Of a stretch of DNA of 33,150 bases, positions 23,573-31,805 are shown in pieces. Where the stretch lies: assembly GCA_026414485.1 (NCBI GenBank), contig JAOAIX010000015.1, forward strand, positions 1 to 33,150, in the 5' to 3' direction. The notes under the pieces were generated by a model that saw only the letters and a list, made by a program, of their open reading frames with translations, was not told the origin of the DNA and made no database searches. The DNA comes from Candidatus Bathyarchaeota archaeon. GTDB taxonomy: Archaea; Thermoproteota; Bathyarchaeia; Bathyarchaeales; Bathycorpusculaceae. Both the position numbers and the translations under genes were made by a program. Position 1 is the first letter of the stretch; every line of letters starts with the position of its first letter.

Positions 23573-24163
23573 CTAAAGTTTAGCTTTAGCCTTTTTGCTT
23601 CGCCACTCAAGGAAGCTACCACTGTAGAATCCCCAGTTGCGCATTTTTGGGGTTAATGTACGCAGCAAGATGGGGCAAACGGCAATTTCGATGATTATGT
23701 TGAGAGTGAAGGTTGGCCACAGAATAAGTTGAGCTAGTTCAGGTGGAAGTAAACCGAAAGTTGTGAACTGCCACAGGATATAAGTGGTGCCGGCAAGAAG
23801 CGTAACCGCGTAGACACCCGCAAGAAGAAGCAAGTTTTTTGGACTCCGTATTTCTCCAGCATTCCTTGGGATAAGCAGCCAGACTAAGACATAGATTATG
23901 AGAGTGGTTACTGATTCTATCCAAGAAAAGAAGCCTAAGCCTTCCACGAAGGCTCCTCCTATGAACGCGCCGATCATGCTGCCGACAAGGCCGTTTAATC
24001 CGAACCAAAGGGGGAAGACGCCGAGCAGAATAATTGGAAGGTAGAGGAGGGTAAACTGGGGCACTGCTATCAAGCCTGATATAAAGAAGAAAGTGGCGTA
24101 GAGGGTAGCTGTTATCGCCATTACAGCGACTTTTTTGGAGTTACTTAGGTTTTTTGTAGACAT
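23573..24163 (-). CDS. ECF-transporter S-component-like membrane protein
   Basis: 196 aa with five to six hydrophobic segments. The N-terminal helix (KVAVMAITATLYATFFFI) followed by PIILLGVFPLWFGLNGLVGS and MIGAFIGGAFVEGLGFFSW resembles ECF-type substrate-binding S components, which sit in the membrane and use a shared energising module. No ECF ATPase or T component is encoded here. A TGTAA/TTACA repeat at 24241-24260 lies about 80 bp upstream, a possible vitamin- or metal-responsive operator. The stop codon lies within a 15-bp palindrome at 23571-23585. Substrate cannot be inferred. Confidence 0.65.
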   Translation of the reverse strand: MSTKNLSNSKKVAVMAITATLYATFFFISGLIAVPQFTLLYLPIILLGVFPLWFGLNGLVGSMIGAFIGGAFVEGLGFFSWIESVTTLIIYVLVWLLIPRNAGEIRSPKNLLLLAGVYAVTLLAGTTYILWQFTTFGLLPPELAQLILWPTFTLNIIIEIAVCPILLRTLTPKMRNWGFYSGSFLEWRSKKAKAKL

Positions 24164-24568
24164 AAATTTTCACTGTTTAAGTTTTTACATTTTTGATTAG
24201 TTTTCACAGTGTTGGATGGATAAACCATTAAAAGCGTTTCTGTAAGTATTACATTTGTAACACAAAGTGCTTTAACTCAGCTAAAATTAAGATAAAGAGT
24301 AAAAAAACAAAACTAAAACAACAAAACCCAAATCAATCAAGCAAACATTTTGGAATAAGCTATTTCTGGAAAACAATGGGTAAGCGTCCATTCACTGTAA
24401 ACCACTTGCTAGAGCATTAAAAAAGATGCACCTCACAGAAGGACAGCCATAACTGTAATCAAAACGCTTTTTTGATGACCACCAAGCATGCTAAGCTATG
24501 AAGATCTTGTCTCATAGTTTTTGAGATTTTTCCACAAACGCCTAGGTTCATTTCTTTTTAAGCCTATT
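24164..24568. other. 405-bp intergenic region, no gene seen
   Basis: It lies between two minus-strand genes. It is AT-rich and contains a cluster of inverted TGTAA/TTACA half-sites at 24241-24260. I found no credible coding frame, tRNA or CRISPR-like repeat. Confidence 0.6.
24241..24260. promoter_or_regulatory. Alternating TGTAA/TTACA half-sites upstream of the ECF-like gene
   Basis: TGTAA (24241-24245), TTACA (24249-24253) and TGTAA (24256-24260) form two overlapping inverted repeats with 3- and 2-bp spacers. This arrangement looks like an operator for a dimeric regulator, 78-97 bp before the ATG at 24163. Confidence 0.4.
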
Positions 24569-25801
24569 TTAGGAACCTAAGGCTTCTTCTTCAGGCATTC
24601 GTACGCGCCTAAAATAATACCAAAACAGTACAATTGAGATTACGTACAATAAACTTGCAATCAAAAAAGGCTCAGCTAATAATCCAATACCCATCAACCA
24701 TGCACCAACAAACGTGCTTAAAGCGTTCGGTAACCGCCACAATGCCCCGCTTATGCCTGAAACTGCGCCACGTTCATCTTCAGCAACCAAACCCATTATC
24801 ATAGACTGTGACAGGGGACTTGCCATGTTCATAAGCAACGCTCGTATGCCATAGACAAAACCTGCTAAAACATAGTTAGGTGAGAAAGGAACAAGGAACA
24901 TGAAAAATGTTGATGCCAACTGCGTTATCACAATAGCTTTTACGAGGCCGAATTTTTTGGCAATTAATGGCGCCACAAGAGTGGCAAAACCTATGAGTAC
25001 ACTTGAAGCTGCCAAGATAGTTGCACTTATTTTATCTGAAATCCCATATTGTAAATTAAACCACAGTGTCATAAGAGGAACCACCATACCTGCTCCAAAA
25101 GCAAGTATGGCACCCGTTAAAACGTATTTAAGCAAAACATCTTTAGATTTTTTCGGCAGGAAGTCTATTCTGTCCGCGCTCAGTTTCTTTAGTTTTACTG
25201 ATTCGCTTACTTTGAGCATCAGAAGTGTAGAGACTGCACTCAGAATGGCGATTATAAGATAAAGTACTATGTGACCGCTTTTATCAGATAATCCGATAAG
25301 TTCAAAGAATATTACGAAGGAGACGGCAAAACTGCCTATGGCAAAGGCAAGATTTTGGATGAAACCATATAACGAGAAGAGGCTGGTTCTTTTTTCGCTT
25401 CCTACTTTATCTGCAAGTAAGGCGCTACTTGAAGCGGTGACGGCTGCCTCGGAGATGCCTTCGCCGATGGCGGCAACCAATAGCACTACAGGATCTGTGG
25501 CAAAAGCAAAGACTGCAAGCATTACGCTTGCCAGCAAGTTGCCTACAATAAGCATTCTTTTTCTTCCATAAATGTCTGAGGCAATGCCAAGAAAAATACT
25601 TGCAACAAAGGTTGAGATACCCATGGCGGATATTACGAGACCCGTGAAGTCGGCAGATACACCTTGAATGATCGTTAGAAAATATGATATGTCTGTGAAT
25701 ATCAGTCCATAAGCAACTGCTGGAAGTATAGAAGCATAAATGAGATATTTGGACTCGTTGGGCATACCTGAATAGTTGCTGAATATTTTTCTGAGGCGCA
25801 T
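24569..25801 (-). CDS. Major facilitator superfamily transporter
   Basis: 410 aa with about 12 membrane segments in two halves of six. GIASDIYGRKRMLIVG between helices 2 and 3 is MFS motif A, and a looser version appears after the central loop (VAPLIAKKFGLVKAI). The loop between halves is Lys/Ser-rich (KVSESVKLKKLSADRIDFLP). Length suits a drug/proton antiporter or sugar-type permease, but no substrate-specific residues can be named. The start is ATG 25801. The neighbours (an ECF-like protein, a DUF2061 protein) do not fix the substrate. Confidence 0.88.
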   Translation of the reverse strand: MRLRKIFSNYSGMPNESKYLIYASILPAVAYGLIFTDISYFLTIIQGVSADFTGLVISAMGISTFVASIFLGIASDIYGRKRMLIVGNLLASVMLAVFAFATDPVVLLVAAIGEGISEAAVTASSSALLADKVGSEKRTSLFSLYGFIQNLAFAIGSFAVSFVIFFELIGLSDKSGHIVLYLIIAILSAVSTLLMLKVSESVKLKKLSADRIDFLPKKSKDVLLKYVLTGAILAFGAGMVVPLMTLWFNLQYGISDKISATILAASSVLIGFATLVAPLIAKKFGLVKAIVITQLASTFFMFLVPFSPNYVLAGFVYGIRALLMNMASPLSQSMIMGLVAEDERGAVSGISGALWRLPNALSTFVGAWLMGIGLLAEPFLIASLLYVISIVLFWYYFRRVRMPEEEALGS

Positions 25802-25930
25802 GTGGTTGATACGTCTGTGGTGTGTGTATAATTAATTTTTCATAGTTAAACTAGAAAACATTCTGGGTAAAGTTACACAGTTAAAAATAGCCTCTTAAAA
25901 ATAACCAGAAACAGCGAAGGCAGCAAAAGC

Positions 25931-26137
25931 CTATTCTATAATGCCCCATTTTACTATATTCCAGATTCTTTCATGAAAATAATACAAAATCGCCGTTACA
26001 GCGTTATAGACGCCGCCGATGGCAACTGCAACATCCCATTTACCTGTTAGAACAAATGAAGTAAGTATGCTCACTACTATGCATATTATACGCCAAACAA
26101 TCGACTTAGCTACAGATCTCTTTCTTGTTTCGCGCAT
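25931..26137 (-). CDS. DUF2061 membrane protein
   Basis: 68 aa. It starts MRETRKRSVAKSIVWRII, the basic lead-in of DUF2061, followed by two membrane helices (CIVVSILTSFVLTG and AVAIGGVYNAVTAILYYF) and the conserved FHERIWNIVKWG end. Length and motifs match the family in full. Its function is not known; in bacteria relatives are sometimes found beside sulfate assimilation genes, which are absent here. Confidence 0.85.
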   Translation of the reverse strand: MRETRKRSVAKSIVWRIICIVVSILTSFVLTGKWDVAVAIGGVYNAVTAILYYFHERIWNIVKWGIIE

Positions 26138-26283
26138 GACTGTGAAGTAGTTTTCATATGTATATTAAGTTTCTAAACGGGTGTTTTTTCAACTAAGGTA
26201 GGGAAAAAATTCAAGCCGATACAGAGAAAAGCTTTTTCGGCGACAACAAATCTCTCTAATAGGGCAAGTTAAGCCTTCAAAAG

Positions 26284-26646
26284 ATGAATGAAGACCAGAA
26301 CGCGATGAATACGAAGATAAAAGTGTTAGAGTGGCTTGCTAGAAGCATGCTTTATTCCTTAATAGTTATTCTGATAGATTTTTTGTTGCTTTTTACTTTT
26401 CAAGGAAGGGTAAATCAAATGACTCTTGCTATGTCGCTCCTTATTTTGTTAGAGGGAGGAATATGCCTCACGGCAGGTGGGGCCGTCGCGTTTTATTCGC
26501 CTGTGAGCGCTAAAATAAGTGAAGTTCTGTTTCATTCTAGACCGTGGACGGTGCAACGTCAAAAAGAAGTAGAGAAAAGCGCCAGAACATGGATTGCGAC
26601 TGGTATAATTTTGGTGCTTGTCTCCTTTGTTATATCAGCGTGCTAA
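26284..26646 (+). CDS. Three-helix membrane protein of unknown family
   Basis: 120 aa with hydrophobic segments at about 20-39, 48-70 and 101-118, and a charged loop (SRPWTVQRQKEVEKSARTW) before the last one. ATG 26284 was chosen; a second in-frame Met is 7 codons on. It stands alone on the plus strand between the divergent DUF2061 gene and the convergent peptide-binding protein gene. I do not recognise a family, and no partner is implied. Confidence 0.6.
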   Translation: MNEDQNAMNTKIKVLEWLARSMLYSLIVILIDFLLLFTFQGRVNQMTLAMSLLILLEGGICLTAGGAVAFYSPVSAKISEVLFHSRPWTVQRQKEVEKSARTWIATGIILVLVSFVISAC

Positions 26647-26702
26647 AACTTTTGAAAACGTTGGTTGATGTAATTACGCATAAGATGCTTGTTGTTAGAA
26701 GT

Positions 26703-26725
26703 GAAAAAAGTAAAAAAAAGGAAAA
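26703..26725 (-). terminator. T-rich terminator after peptide-binding protein gene
   Basis: On the minus strand, runs of T of six and eight bases lie 10-30 bases after the stop of the gene ending at 26736, with no hairpin, as is typical of archaeal termination. Confidence 0.5.
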
Positions 26726-26735
26726 GGTTGGTTTT

Positions 26736-28613
26736 TTACCGTTTCTTTTTAAGTATCAAAACTGCGACCACTATAATTACTACTACAACAACTGCGACAG
26801 CTATGTAAAGACCATACTGTTGCAGGAAATCGCCACCAGCGGGGGCAACTCCTGTGTCGTAGCCAGCTGCAGCTAATAGCGATTTTGCCAGCTCAACGTT
26901 ATATTCGTAGGGCTCTAGTGTCGAGTCATATCCAGCGGTTAGGGTTGTGATAGGTGTGGTTACACCTAGTGCTCCATAGCCGTTAAGAATAGTGTCTATT
27001 ATCTGCTGCCTGGGTATGAGGTGGCTTATTGCCTGTCTAACATAACGGGCGGCCTCAGCAGCTCTTGATGGGTCTCTTTTGCCTAGTGGTGTGTCAACGC
27101 CTGTTCCGAAAACTGGATGTCGCATGTTAAAACCAAGTTCCTGAACCCCAAACGCGTCGTAAACAGCATAGTCACCCCAAGGGCTCTCGATACTTGCAAG
27201 CTTTGTTTCTAAGTGATATTGGGAATCTAATACGTCAACTTCGCCTGACTTGAGCGCAGAGATTGCCGCGTCAGAAGATTCTATGCATTGCACATAGAGT
27301 TTTTCTATTTGGAAGGTTCCAGCTGCTTCTAACGTGGCTTTGTTCCAGTAATTCGGATTTTTCGTCATTATGTTAGCCGTAGTTGTTGGGTTATATTCTT
27401 TGTAAACATAAGGTCCAGTTCCTATTGGCCCGTAAGCGGTGTAAGAGCCAACCGTGTAGCTCTCTGATGCTGTGTTGAAGGGGTGAGAAGCCCACTCTGA
27501 TGGTGGAACGTTTTCGAGTACATGTTTTGGAATTATGTAAGAGCTTAAAATGGTTTCAACGAAATATGCGTAAGGCTTTGGAAGTTTAAACACGACAGTA
27601 TAGGGATCAACGATTTCAATGTTATCGGCGCTACCTAAGATTTCTTCTACGAAGGCGCCTGTGGGCGAGGCGATTTCGGGATCCATGGCTGAGGCAAACG
27701 TGAATTTAACGTCGTCAGCTGTAAATTCAACACCGTCATGCCATTTAACGCCTTGTCTAAGATGAACAGTCCATGTTTTTTGGTCAGATGCCACTTCCCA
27801 GCTTGTTGCAAGCGCAGGAACCATTTCTTTGTTGATTAGGTCCCATCTTTCCGCGAGGCTGTCAAAAATATTGTCATAGACTGTTAAGTCATAGTATGAA
27901 GTAGTTAACAGTGGGTTCAGACCTTCTTCTGGTGCGGGTCCTGTTTGGGCAACAACTATGGTGGTTTGAGGGCTGCCACTGGCTAATTTCCAGTTCTTTG
28001 CTCTAGGCCACGCCGGATAGTGATATGCCAAGAAGGGATCTTTCTGCAGGGCTGTTGGATCAAATGCTACGACTTCTTTTGTGTATATTATAGTTGCAGA
28101 TGGTTGTTCGTCATATGCTAGTCTTTGCCACTCCTTCACGTATTGGAGTCTTGAGTTTTCGTCAACTGTCTCTTTGATTAGTCTGCATAGCCTATCGTTC
28201 TCAGCGTTATTCCAGAGGTAGTAGTTTTGTCCTGAGGGTGGAAATTGACTGCTGTCGTAAAGTCCGAAGGGGTCCGGATCTATGCCCATTGCATAGCCGA
28301 TAAACAGCGCGTCGAAGCCGCCTTCATCATAAGTCTTGCCTACGACGTCTTCGGGGGGCGTGAGGGCTCTGTCATAAGTTGTTCCCCAATCTAGCTCAAC
28401 CCTAACGGCGTCTATTCCTACTGCGTCAAGGTTATTTTCCACTATTTGTGCCCATGCTTTTCTTGCAGGGTTTGGACCTGGGACGATCAGCGTTATTTTG
28501 AAATAGGGTTGTTGTTGACTTTGAGCAACTGCGATGCAGGGTAACGCAAAACTTAGTAATAACAGCGCGCACAACATAATGGTTTTTGTTTTAGAGAGCA
28601 ATTCTAGTAACAT
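26736..28613 (-). CDS. Peptide ABC transporter substrate-binding protein, family 5, with circularly permuted lobes
   Basis: 625 aa. It has a signal peptide (residues 1-33) and a C-terminal membrane anchor (about 601-621) followed by KKKR, so it is an outer-face protein held in the membrane. Residues 271-294 (SWEVASDQKTWTVHLRQGVK, then WHDG) are the signature normally near the N-terminus of SBP_bac_5 proteins. Here it is preceded by residues 38-210, which read like the family's C-terminal lobe (AWAQIVENNLDAVGIDAV; IGYAMGIDPDPFGLYDSSQF; YVKEWQRLAYDEQPSATII). The chain then ends at ELAKSLLAAAGYD, where that lobe would usually begin. Total length equals an ordinary member, so nothing seems lost. 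GGAGG abuts the ATG at 28613, so TTG 28601 or ATG 28577 may be the true start. Divergent from dppBCDF. Confidence 0.9.
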   Translation of the reverse strand: MLLELLSKTKTIMLCALLLLSFALPCIAVAQSQQQPYFKITLIVPGPNPARKAWAQIVENNLDAVGIDAVRVELDWGTTYDRALTPPEDVVGKTYDEGGFDALFIGYAMGIDPDPFGLYDSSQFPPSGQNYYLWNNAENDRLCRLIKETVDENSRLQYVKEWQRLAYDEQPSATIIYTKEVVAFDPTALQKDPFLAYHYPAWPRAKNWKLASGSPQTTIVVAQTGPAPEEGLNPLLTTSYYDLTVYDNIFDSLAERWDLINKEMVPALATSWEVASDQKTWTVHLRQGVKWHDGVEFTADDVKFTFASAMDPEIASPTGAFVEEILGSADNIEIVDPYTVVFKLPKPYAYFVETILSSYIIPKHVLENVPPSEWASHPFNTASESYTVGSYTAYGPIGTGPYVYKEYNPTTTANIMTKNPNYWNKATLEAAGTFQIEKLYVQCIESSDAAISALKSGEVDVLDSQYHLETKLASIESPWGDYAVYDAFGVQELGFNMRHPVFGTGVDTPLGKRDPSRAAEAARYVRQAISHLIPRQQIIDTILNGYGALGVTTPITTLTAGYDSTLEPYEYNVELAKSLLAAAGYDTGVAPAGGDFLQQYGLYIAVAVVVVVIIVVAVLILKKKR

Positions 28614-28680
28614 CCTCCGAGAAATGATTTATATTTTAGTTTGCTTTATAACATTTGTCATAAATTCATTAAATGATAAC

Positions 28681-28697
28681 TATAAATTTAATTTATA
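28681..28697. promoter_or_regulatory. 17-bp AT palindrome in the divergent dpp promoter region
   Basis: TATAAAT-TTA-ATTTATA is a perfect inverted repeat in the 169-bp gap between the binding-protein gene and dppB. It offers TATA-like sequence on both strands and could act as a bidirectional promoter element or operator. Another TATA-like TTATAAAG lies near 28643-28652 on the minus strand. Confidence 0.4.
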
Positions 28698-28782
28698 ATT
28701 TAATCGATTCTTGTAAGAGAAATCGCTGGTTCTTTCAAAAAACTTTTATTAAGTTACGAACAAAACATCGAAGGGGAGAAGC

Positions 28783-29823
28783 TTGCCCACCAAGAGAGAG
28801 GGTTTTAAAGCCATTCGCTTCAAAGTTCACAACATAGCTAAAAATTCTATGACAAAATACGTTCTTAGGCGACTTTTGTATTTGATACCGATTTTTTTTG
28901 GGATTCTGATTATAGTGTTTGTTGCTACTCGAATGGCAGGCGACCCTGTTAAACTGATGACGGGACTTAACCCACGAATTACATTCGAAGCCAGAGAACG
29001 CTTAACACAATACTACGGACTTGACCAGCCATTATACTATCAATTCTTAAAATTTGTATGGGAAATGCTGCAGGGCAACCTTGGAAATTCATATGCGATA
29101 AGAGGTGGAACAGCTGTGACTACACTAGTCGGCAATTACGCGTGGGAAACATTCAAACTTCAACTTGCAGCGCTTTTCTTTTCGCTTGTGATTGCGATTC
29201 CTATTGGAATACTTTCAGCGCGTAAGCAATATTCAAAATTGGATATGACGGTCACCACAACTTCGTTGGTGGGGACGTGTATACCAATTTTCTACATGGG
29301 AATAGTTGCCATACTAATTTTTTCTTACTTTCTGGGCTGGTTTCCCTATGGTGCAGCACACTCATTAGATCCAACACGTTACCCATTTGGCAGCTATTTA
29401 CTAGACGAGTTATGGCACATGTTTCTGCCCGTTGCAGCCTTAACTTTCGCAGAACTTGCGCCTGTTGTGCTGCTAGTACGGTCAAGCATGCTTGAAGTTT
29501 TAAGACAAGATTATATCCTTGCAGCGAGAGCTAGCGGCTTAAGCGAACGCACGGTGATATACAAGCATGCACTGCGCAACGCGTTGATCCCAGTTGTTAC
29601 TTATGTAGGGCTTTATTTTGGAGGCATGCTTGCGGGTGCACCTATCACTGAAAAAGTATTTAATTGGCCTGGGGTTGGCCGATTATATGTTGAAGCTATA
29701 AGCAAGCTTGATTTTCCCGTAATAACGGGAATCACGGTGTTTGTGACCCTAATGGTTTTGGTTGCCAATTTAATAACGGACATAGCTTACGCTTACATCG
29801 ACCCTAGAATTAGAATTGAGTAA
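28783..29823 (+). CDS. dppB: Peptide ABC transporter permease, DppB type
   Basis: 346 aa with six membrane segments. TKYVLRRLLYLIPIFFGILI is the usual DppB/OppB N-terminal helix, followed by DPVKLMTGLNPRITFEARER and YYGLDQPLYYQF. The EAA-type loop that contacts the ATPases is RQDYILAARASGLSERTVIY, then KHALRNALIP. TTG 28783 has AAGGGGAG 5 bp upstream and is the likely start; ATG 28849, at the standard family N-terminus, is an alternative without such a site. First gene of dppBCDF. Confidence 0.95.
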   Translation: MPTKREGFKAIRFKVHNIAKNSMTKYVLRRLLYLIPIFFGILIIVFVATRMAGDPVKLMTGLNPRITFEARERLTQYYGLDQPLYYQFLKFVWEMLQGNLGNSYAIRGGTAVTTLVGNYAWETFKLQLAALFFSLVIAIPIGILSARKQYSKLDMTVTTTSLVGTCIPIFYMGIVAILIFSYFLGWFPYGAAHSLDPTRYPFGSYLLDELWHMFLPVAALTFAELAPVVLLVRSSMLEVLRQDYILAARASGLSERTVIYKHALRNALIPVVTYVGLYFGGMLAGAPITEKVFNWPGVGRLYVEAISKLDFPVITGITVFVTLMVLVANLITDIAYAYIDPRIRIE

Positions 29824-29848
29824 AAATTAAAGCTTGGAGAAAAGAGAA

Positions 29849-30778
29849 ATGTCAAACGTAATTAGAGGAAAACGGCTTGAAACACTAGTAAAAAGGAAGC
29901 CCGCAGGAGTAAGCCAATGGAGTATCGCATGGAGACGTTTTAAGAAAAACAAAGCTGCCCTCGCAGGTCTCGTTATCGTTGGAGCCATTATAGTCATAGC
30001 TGTGTTCAGCCCGATAATTGCGCGTTATCCGTTGAACTATCTTGCAAGTTTCAATGAAGAAGGCAGGATAAGAATGCCGCCGTCTTCCAAATACTGGTTT
30101 GGCACAGACTATATTGGTCGTGATGTGTTCAGCCAACTTGTCTATGGCGCAGGCAACGTGTTGTATGTAGGATTCGGCGCTGCTGCAATTGCTATGTCTT
30201 TAGCAATCGCAATAGGCATCGCTTCAGGGTACCTTGGCGGTCTTGTTGATAACGTCTTAATGCGGATAACAGAAATCTTCTTGGTTATACCGTTTCTTCT
30301 AATTCTGCTGGTTTTTTTAAGAGTTGCTATGGCTATAGCACCTTCTGGCGTCGGCAGTCTTACAATGGTGACCCTTATGATTGGGTTGTTTTCATGGGCT
30401 TCAAACGCGCGGATAATCCGTGGGGAAGTACTGCGGGTGAAGCAAAATGAGTATATTGAAGCTGCGATAGCTTTGGGAGCTAGCAAATGGCGAATAATGT
30501 TCCGTCATGTTCTTCCTAATGTTTTACACGTCATAATCGTCTTGACTACGCTTCAGATAGCAACGGCAATTTTGGTTGAGGCAGGAGTCAGCTTCCTTGG
30601 ATTTGGTGATCCGAACAGTGTTACTTGGGGGCAGCAGCTTCAAGGAGCTAGCGAAGCCGTAAAAGAAGCTTGGTGGGAGGGGATCTTTCCAGGATTGTTC
30701 ATTACCTTACTGGTTCTTGGCTTCAATCTGCTTGGAAACGGTTTACGAGATGCGTTAGATCCGCGTCTTAGGGAATAG
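29849..30778 (+). CDS. dppC: Peptide ABC transporter permease, DppC type
   Basis: About 309 aa. WRRFKKNKAALAGLVIVGAI is the DppC/OppC N-terminal domain with its first helix, FGTDYIGRDVFSQLVYGA the conserved central loop, and EYIEAAIALGASKWRIMFRH the EAA motif contacting the ATPases. It ends in GNGLRDALDPRLRE, standard for the family. ATG 29849 has GGAG at 29836-29839, 9 bp upstream, so it is preferred over TTG 29834. It pairs with DppB to form the membrane channel. Confidence 0.95.
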   Translation: MSNVIRGKRLETLVKRKPAGVSQWSIAWRRFKKNKAALAGLVIVGAIIVIAVFSPIIARYPLNYLASFNEEGRIRMPPSSKYWFGTDYIGRDVFSQLVYGAGNVLYVGFGAAAIAMSLAIAIGIASGYLGGLVDNVLMRITEIFLVIPFLLILLVFLRVAMAIAPSGVGSLTMVTLMIGLFSWASNARIIRGEVLRVKQNEYIEAAIALGASKWRIMFRHVLPNVLHVIIVLTTLQIATAILVEAGVSFLGFGDPNSVTWGQQLQGASEAVKEAWWEGIFPGLFITLLVLGFNLLGNGLRDALDPRLRE

Positions 30779-30800
30779 CAACGGGGGAGCAAAGGAGTTA

Positions 30801-31805
30801 ATGGCGTCAAAAGAAATATTGAAAATTGAAAATCTGACAACTTACTTTTACACTTGGGCAGGAGTAGTCAAGGCGGTTGACGGCGTAAGTTTGGATGTTA
30901 GAGAGGGCGAAACTTTAGGGTTAGTGGGTGAGTCAGGTTCTGGAAAATCTGTGACGGCATTATCCATTCTTAGGATAGTGCCTAGGCCCGGTAAAATAAT
31001 TGGTGGAAAAATAATATACAAAGGAGAAAATTTGCTGGAGAAAACTGAAGGTGAAATGCAGCAGATTAGAGGAAAAGAGATTGCTTATATTTCGCAGGAG
31101 CCTGGGACTTCGCTTAATCCTGTTTTTAGCATTGCTGACCAGTTGACAGAGGTTATAAGGCGACATCAAAATGTCACTAAAGAAGAAGCGCTGAAGAGAG
31201 CTATAGAATTGTTCAGGATTGTTGAGATAGCTGATCCTGAAATAAAGGTTTGGAATTATCCGCATCAGCTGAGCGGGGGCATGAAACAGCGCATCGCTAT
31301 TGCCAAGGCTTTATCGTGTCAGCCGAGCCTGCTTTTGGCGGATGAGCCTACAACGAATTTGGATGTCACAATTCAAGCGCAGATTCTTGAGTTGATGAAA
31401 AATCTGAAGGAAAAGTTGGGTATGTCTATGATTCTGGTGACGCATGATATGGGTGTCGTCGCTGGGGTTGCTGATAGAATAAACGTTATGTATGCTGGAA
31501 GAATCTGTGAAGTGGCGAGCACTAAGACTATCTTTCGTAATCCTCTGCATCCGTACACCAGAGCGCTTTTAGAGGCGGTTCCGAATGTGGCCCTGAGGAA
31601 AGATAAACTGAAAATTATACCAGGTACAATTCCAAACTTGATTTCGCCTCCGTCAGGCTGCAGGTTTCACCCTCGCTGTGACTTCGCATTGGCTGAGTGT
31701 GCTTCTACTGTGCCACCTTTAGTTGAAATTGAGTCGGAACATTATGTGGCATGCATCCGCGCCAAAGAATTCACAGAAAAAACGGTTAGAGGTGTGAAAC
31801 GTTGA
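30801..31805 (+). CDS. dppD: Peptide ABC transporter ATPase, DppD type
   Basis: 334 aa. Walker A is GESGSGKS near residues 49-56, the Q loop is in ISQEPGTSLNPVF, the signature is LSGGMKQRI and Walker B is LLLADEP. The oligopeptide/dipeptide C-terminal domain contains PSGCRFHPRC and two further Cys residues, a set that holds an Fe-S cluster in some studied DppD/DppF-type proteins. ATG 30801 has AAGGAG just upstream. Its stop overlaps the start of the next gene by 4 bases. Confidence 0.96.
   Translation: MASKEILKIENLTTYFYTWAGVVKAVDGVSLDVREGETLGLVGESGSGKSVTALSILRIVPRPGKIIGGKIIYKGENLLEKTEGEMQQIRGKEIAYISQEPGTSLNPVFSIADQLTEVIRRHQNVTKEEALKRAIELFRIVEIADPEIKVWNYPHQLSGGMKQRIAIAKALSCQPSLLLADEPTTNLDVTIQAQILELMKNLKEKLGMSMILVTHDMGVVAGVADRINVMYAGRICEVASTKTIFRNPLHPYTRALLEAVPNVALRKDKLKIIPGTIPNLISPPSGCRFHPRCDFALAECASTVPPLVEIESEHYVACIRAKEFTEKTVRGVKR

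Noticed and set aside
23544-23582. 12-aa frame (MLKKEMKGLAKV) with a good AAGGAGA site
   Set aside because: Very short, overlaps the 3' end of the ECF-like gene on the other strand, and may reflect chance in purine-rich DNA.
23571-23585. 15-bp palindrome AGCTAAA-G-TTTAGCT at the ECF-like stop codon
   Set aside because: It arises from repeated Lys/Ala/Leu codons at the protein end; it may help termination but has no separate support.
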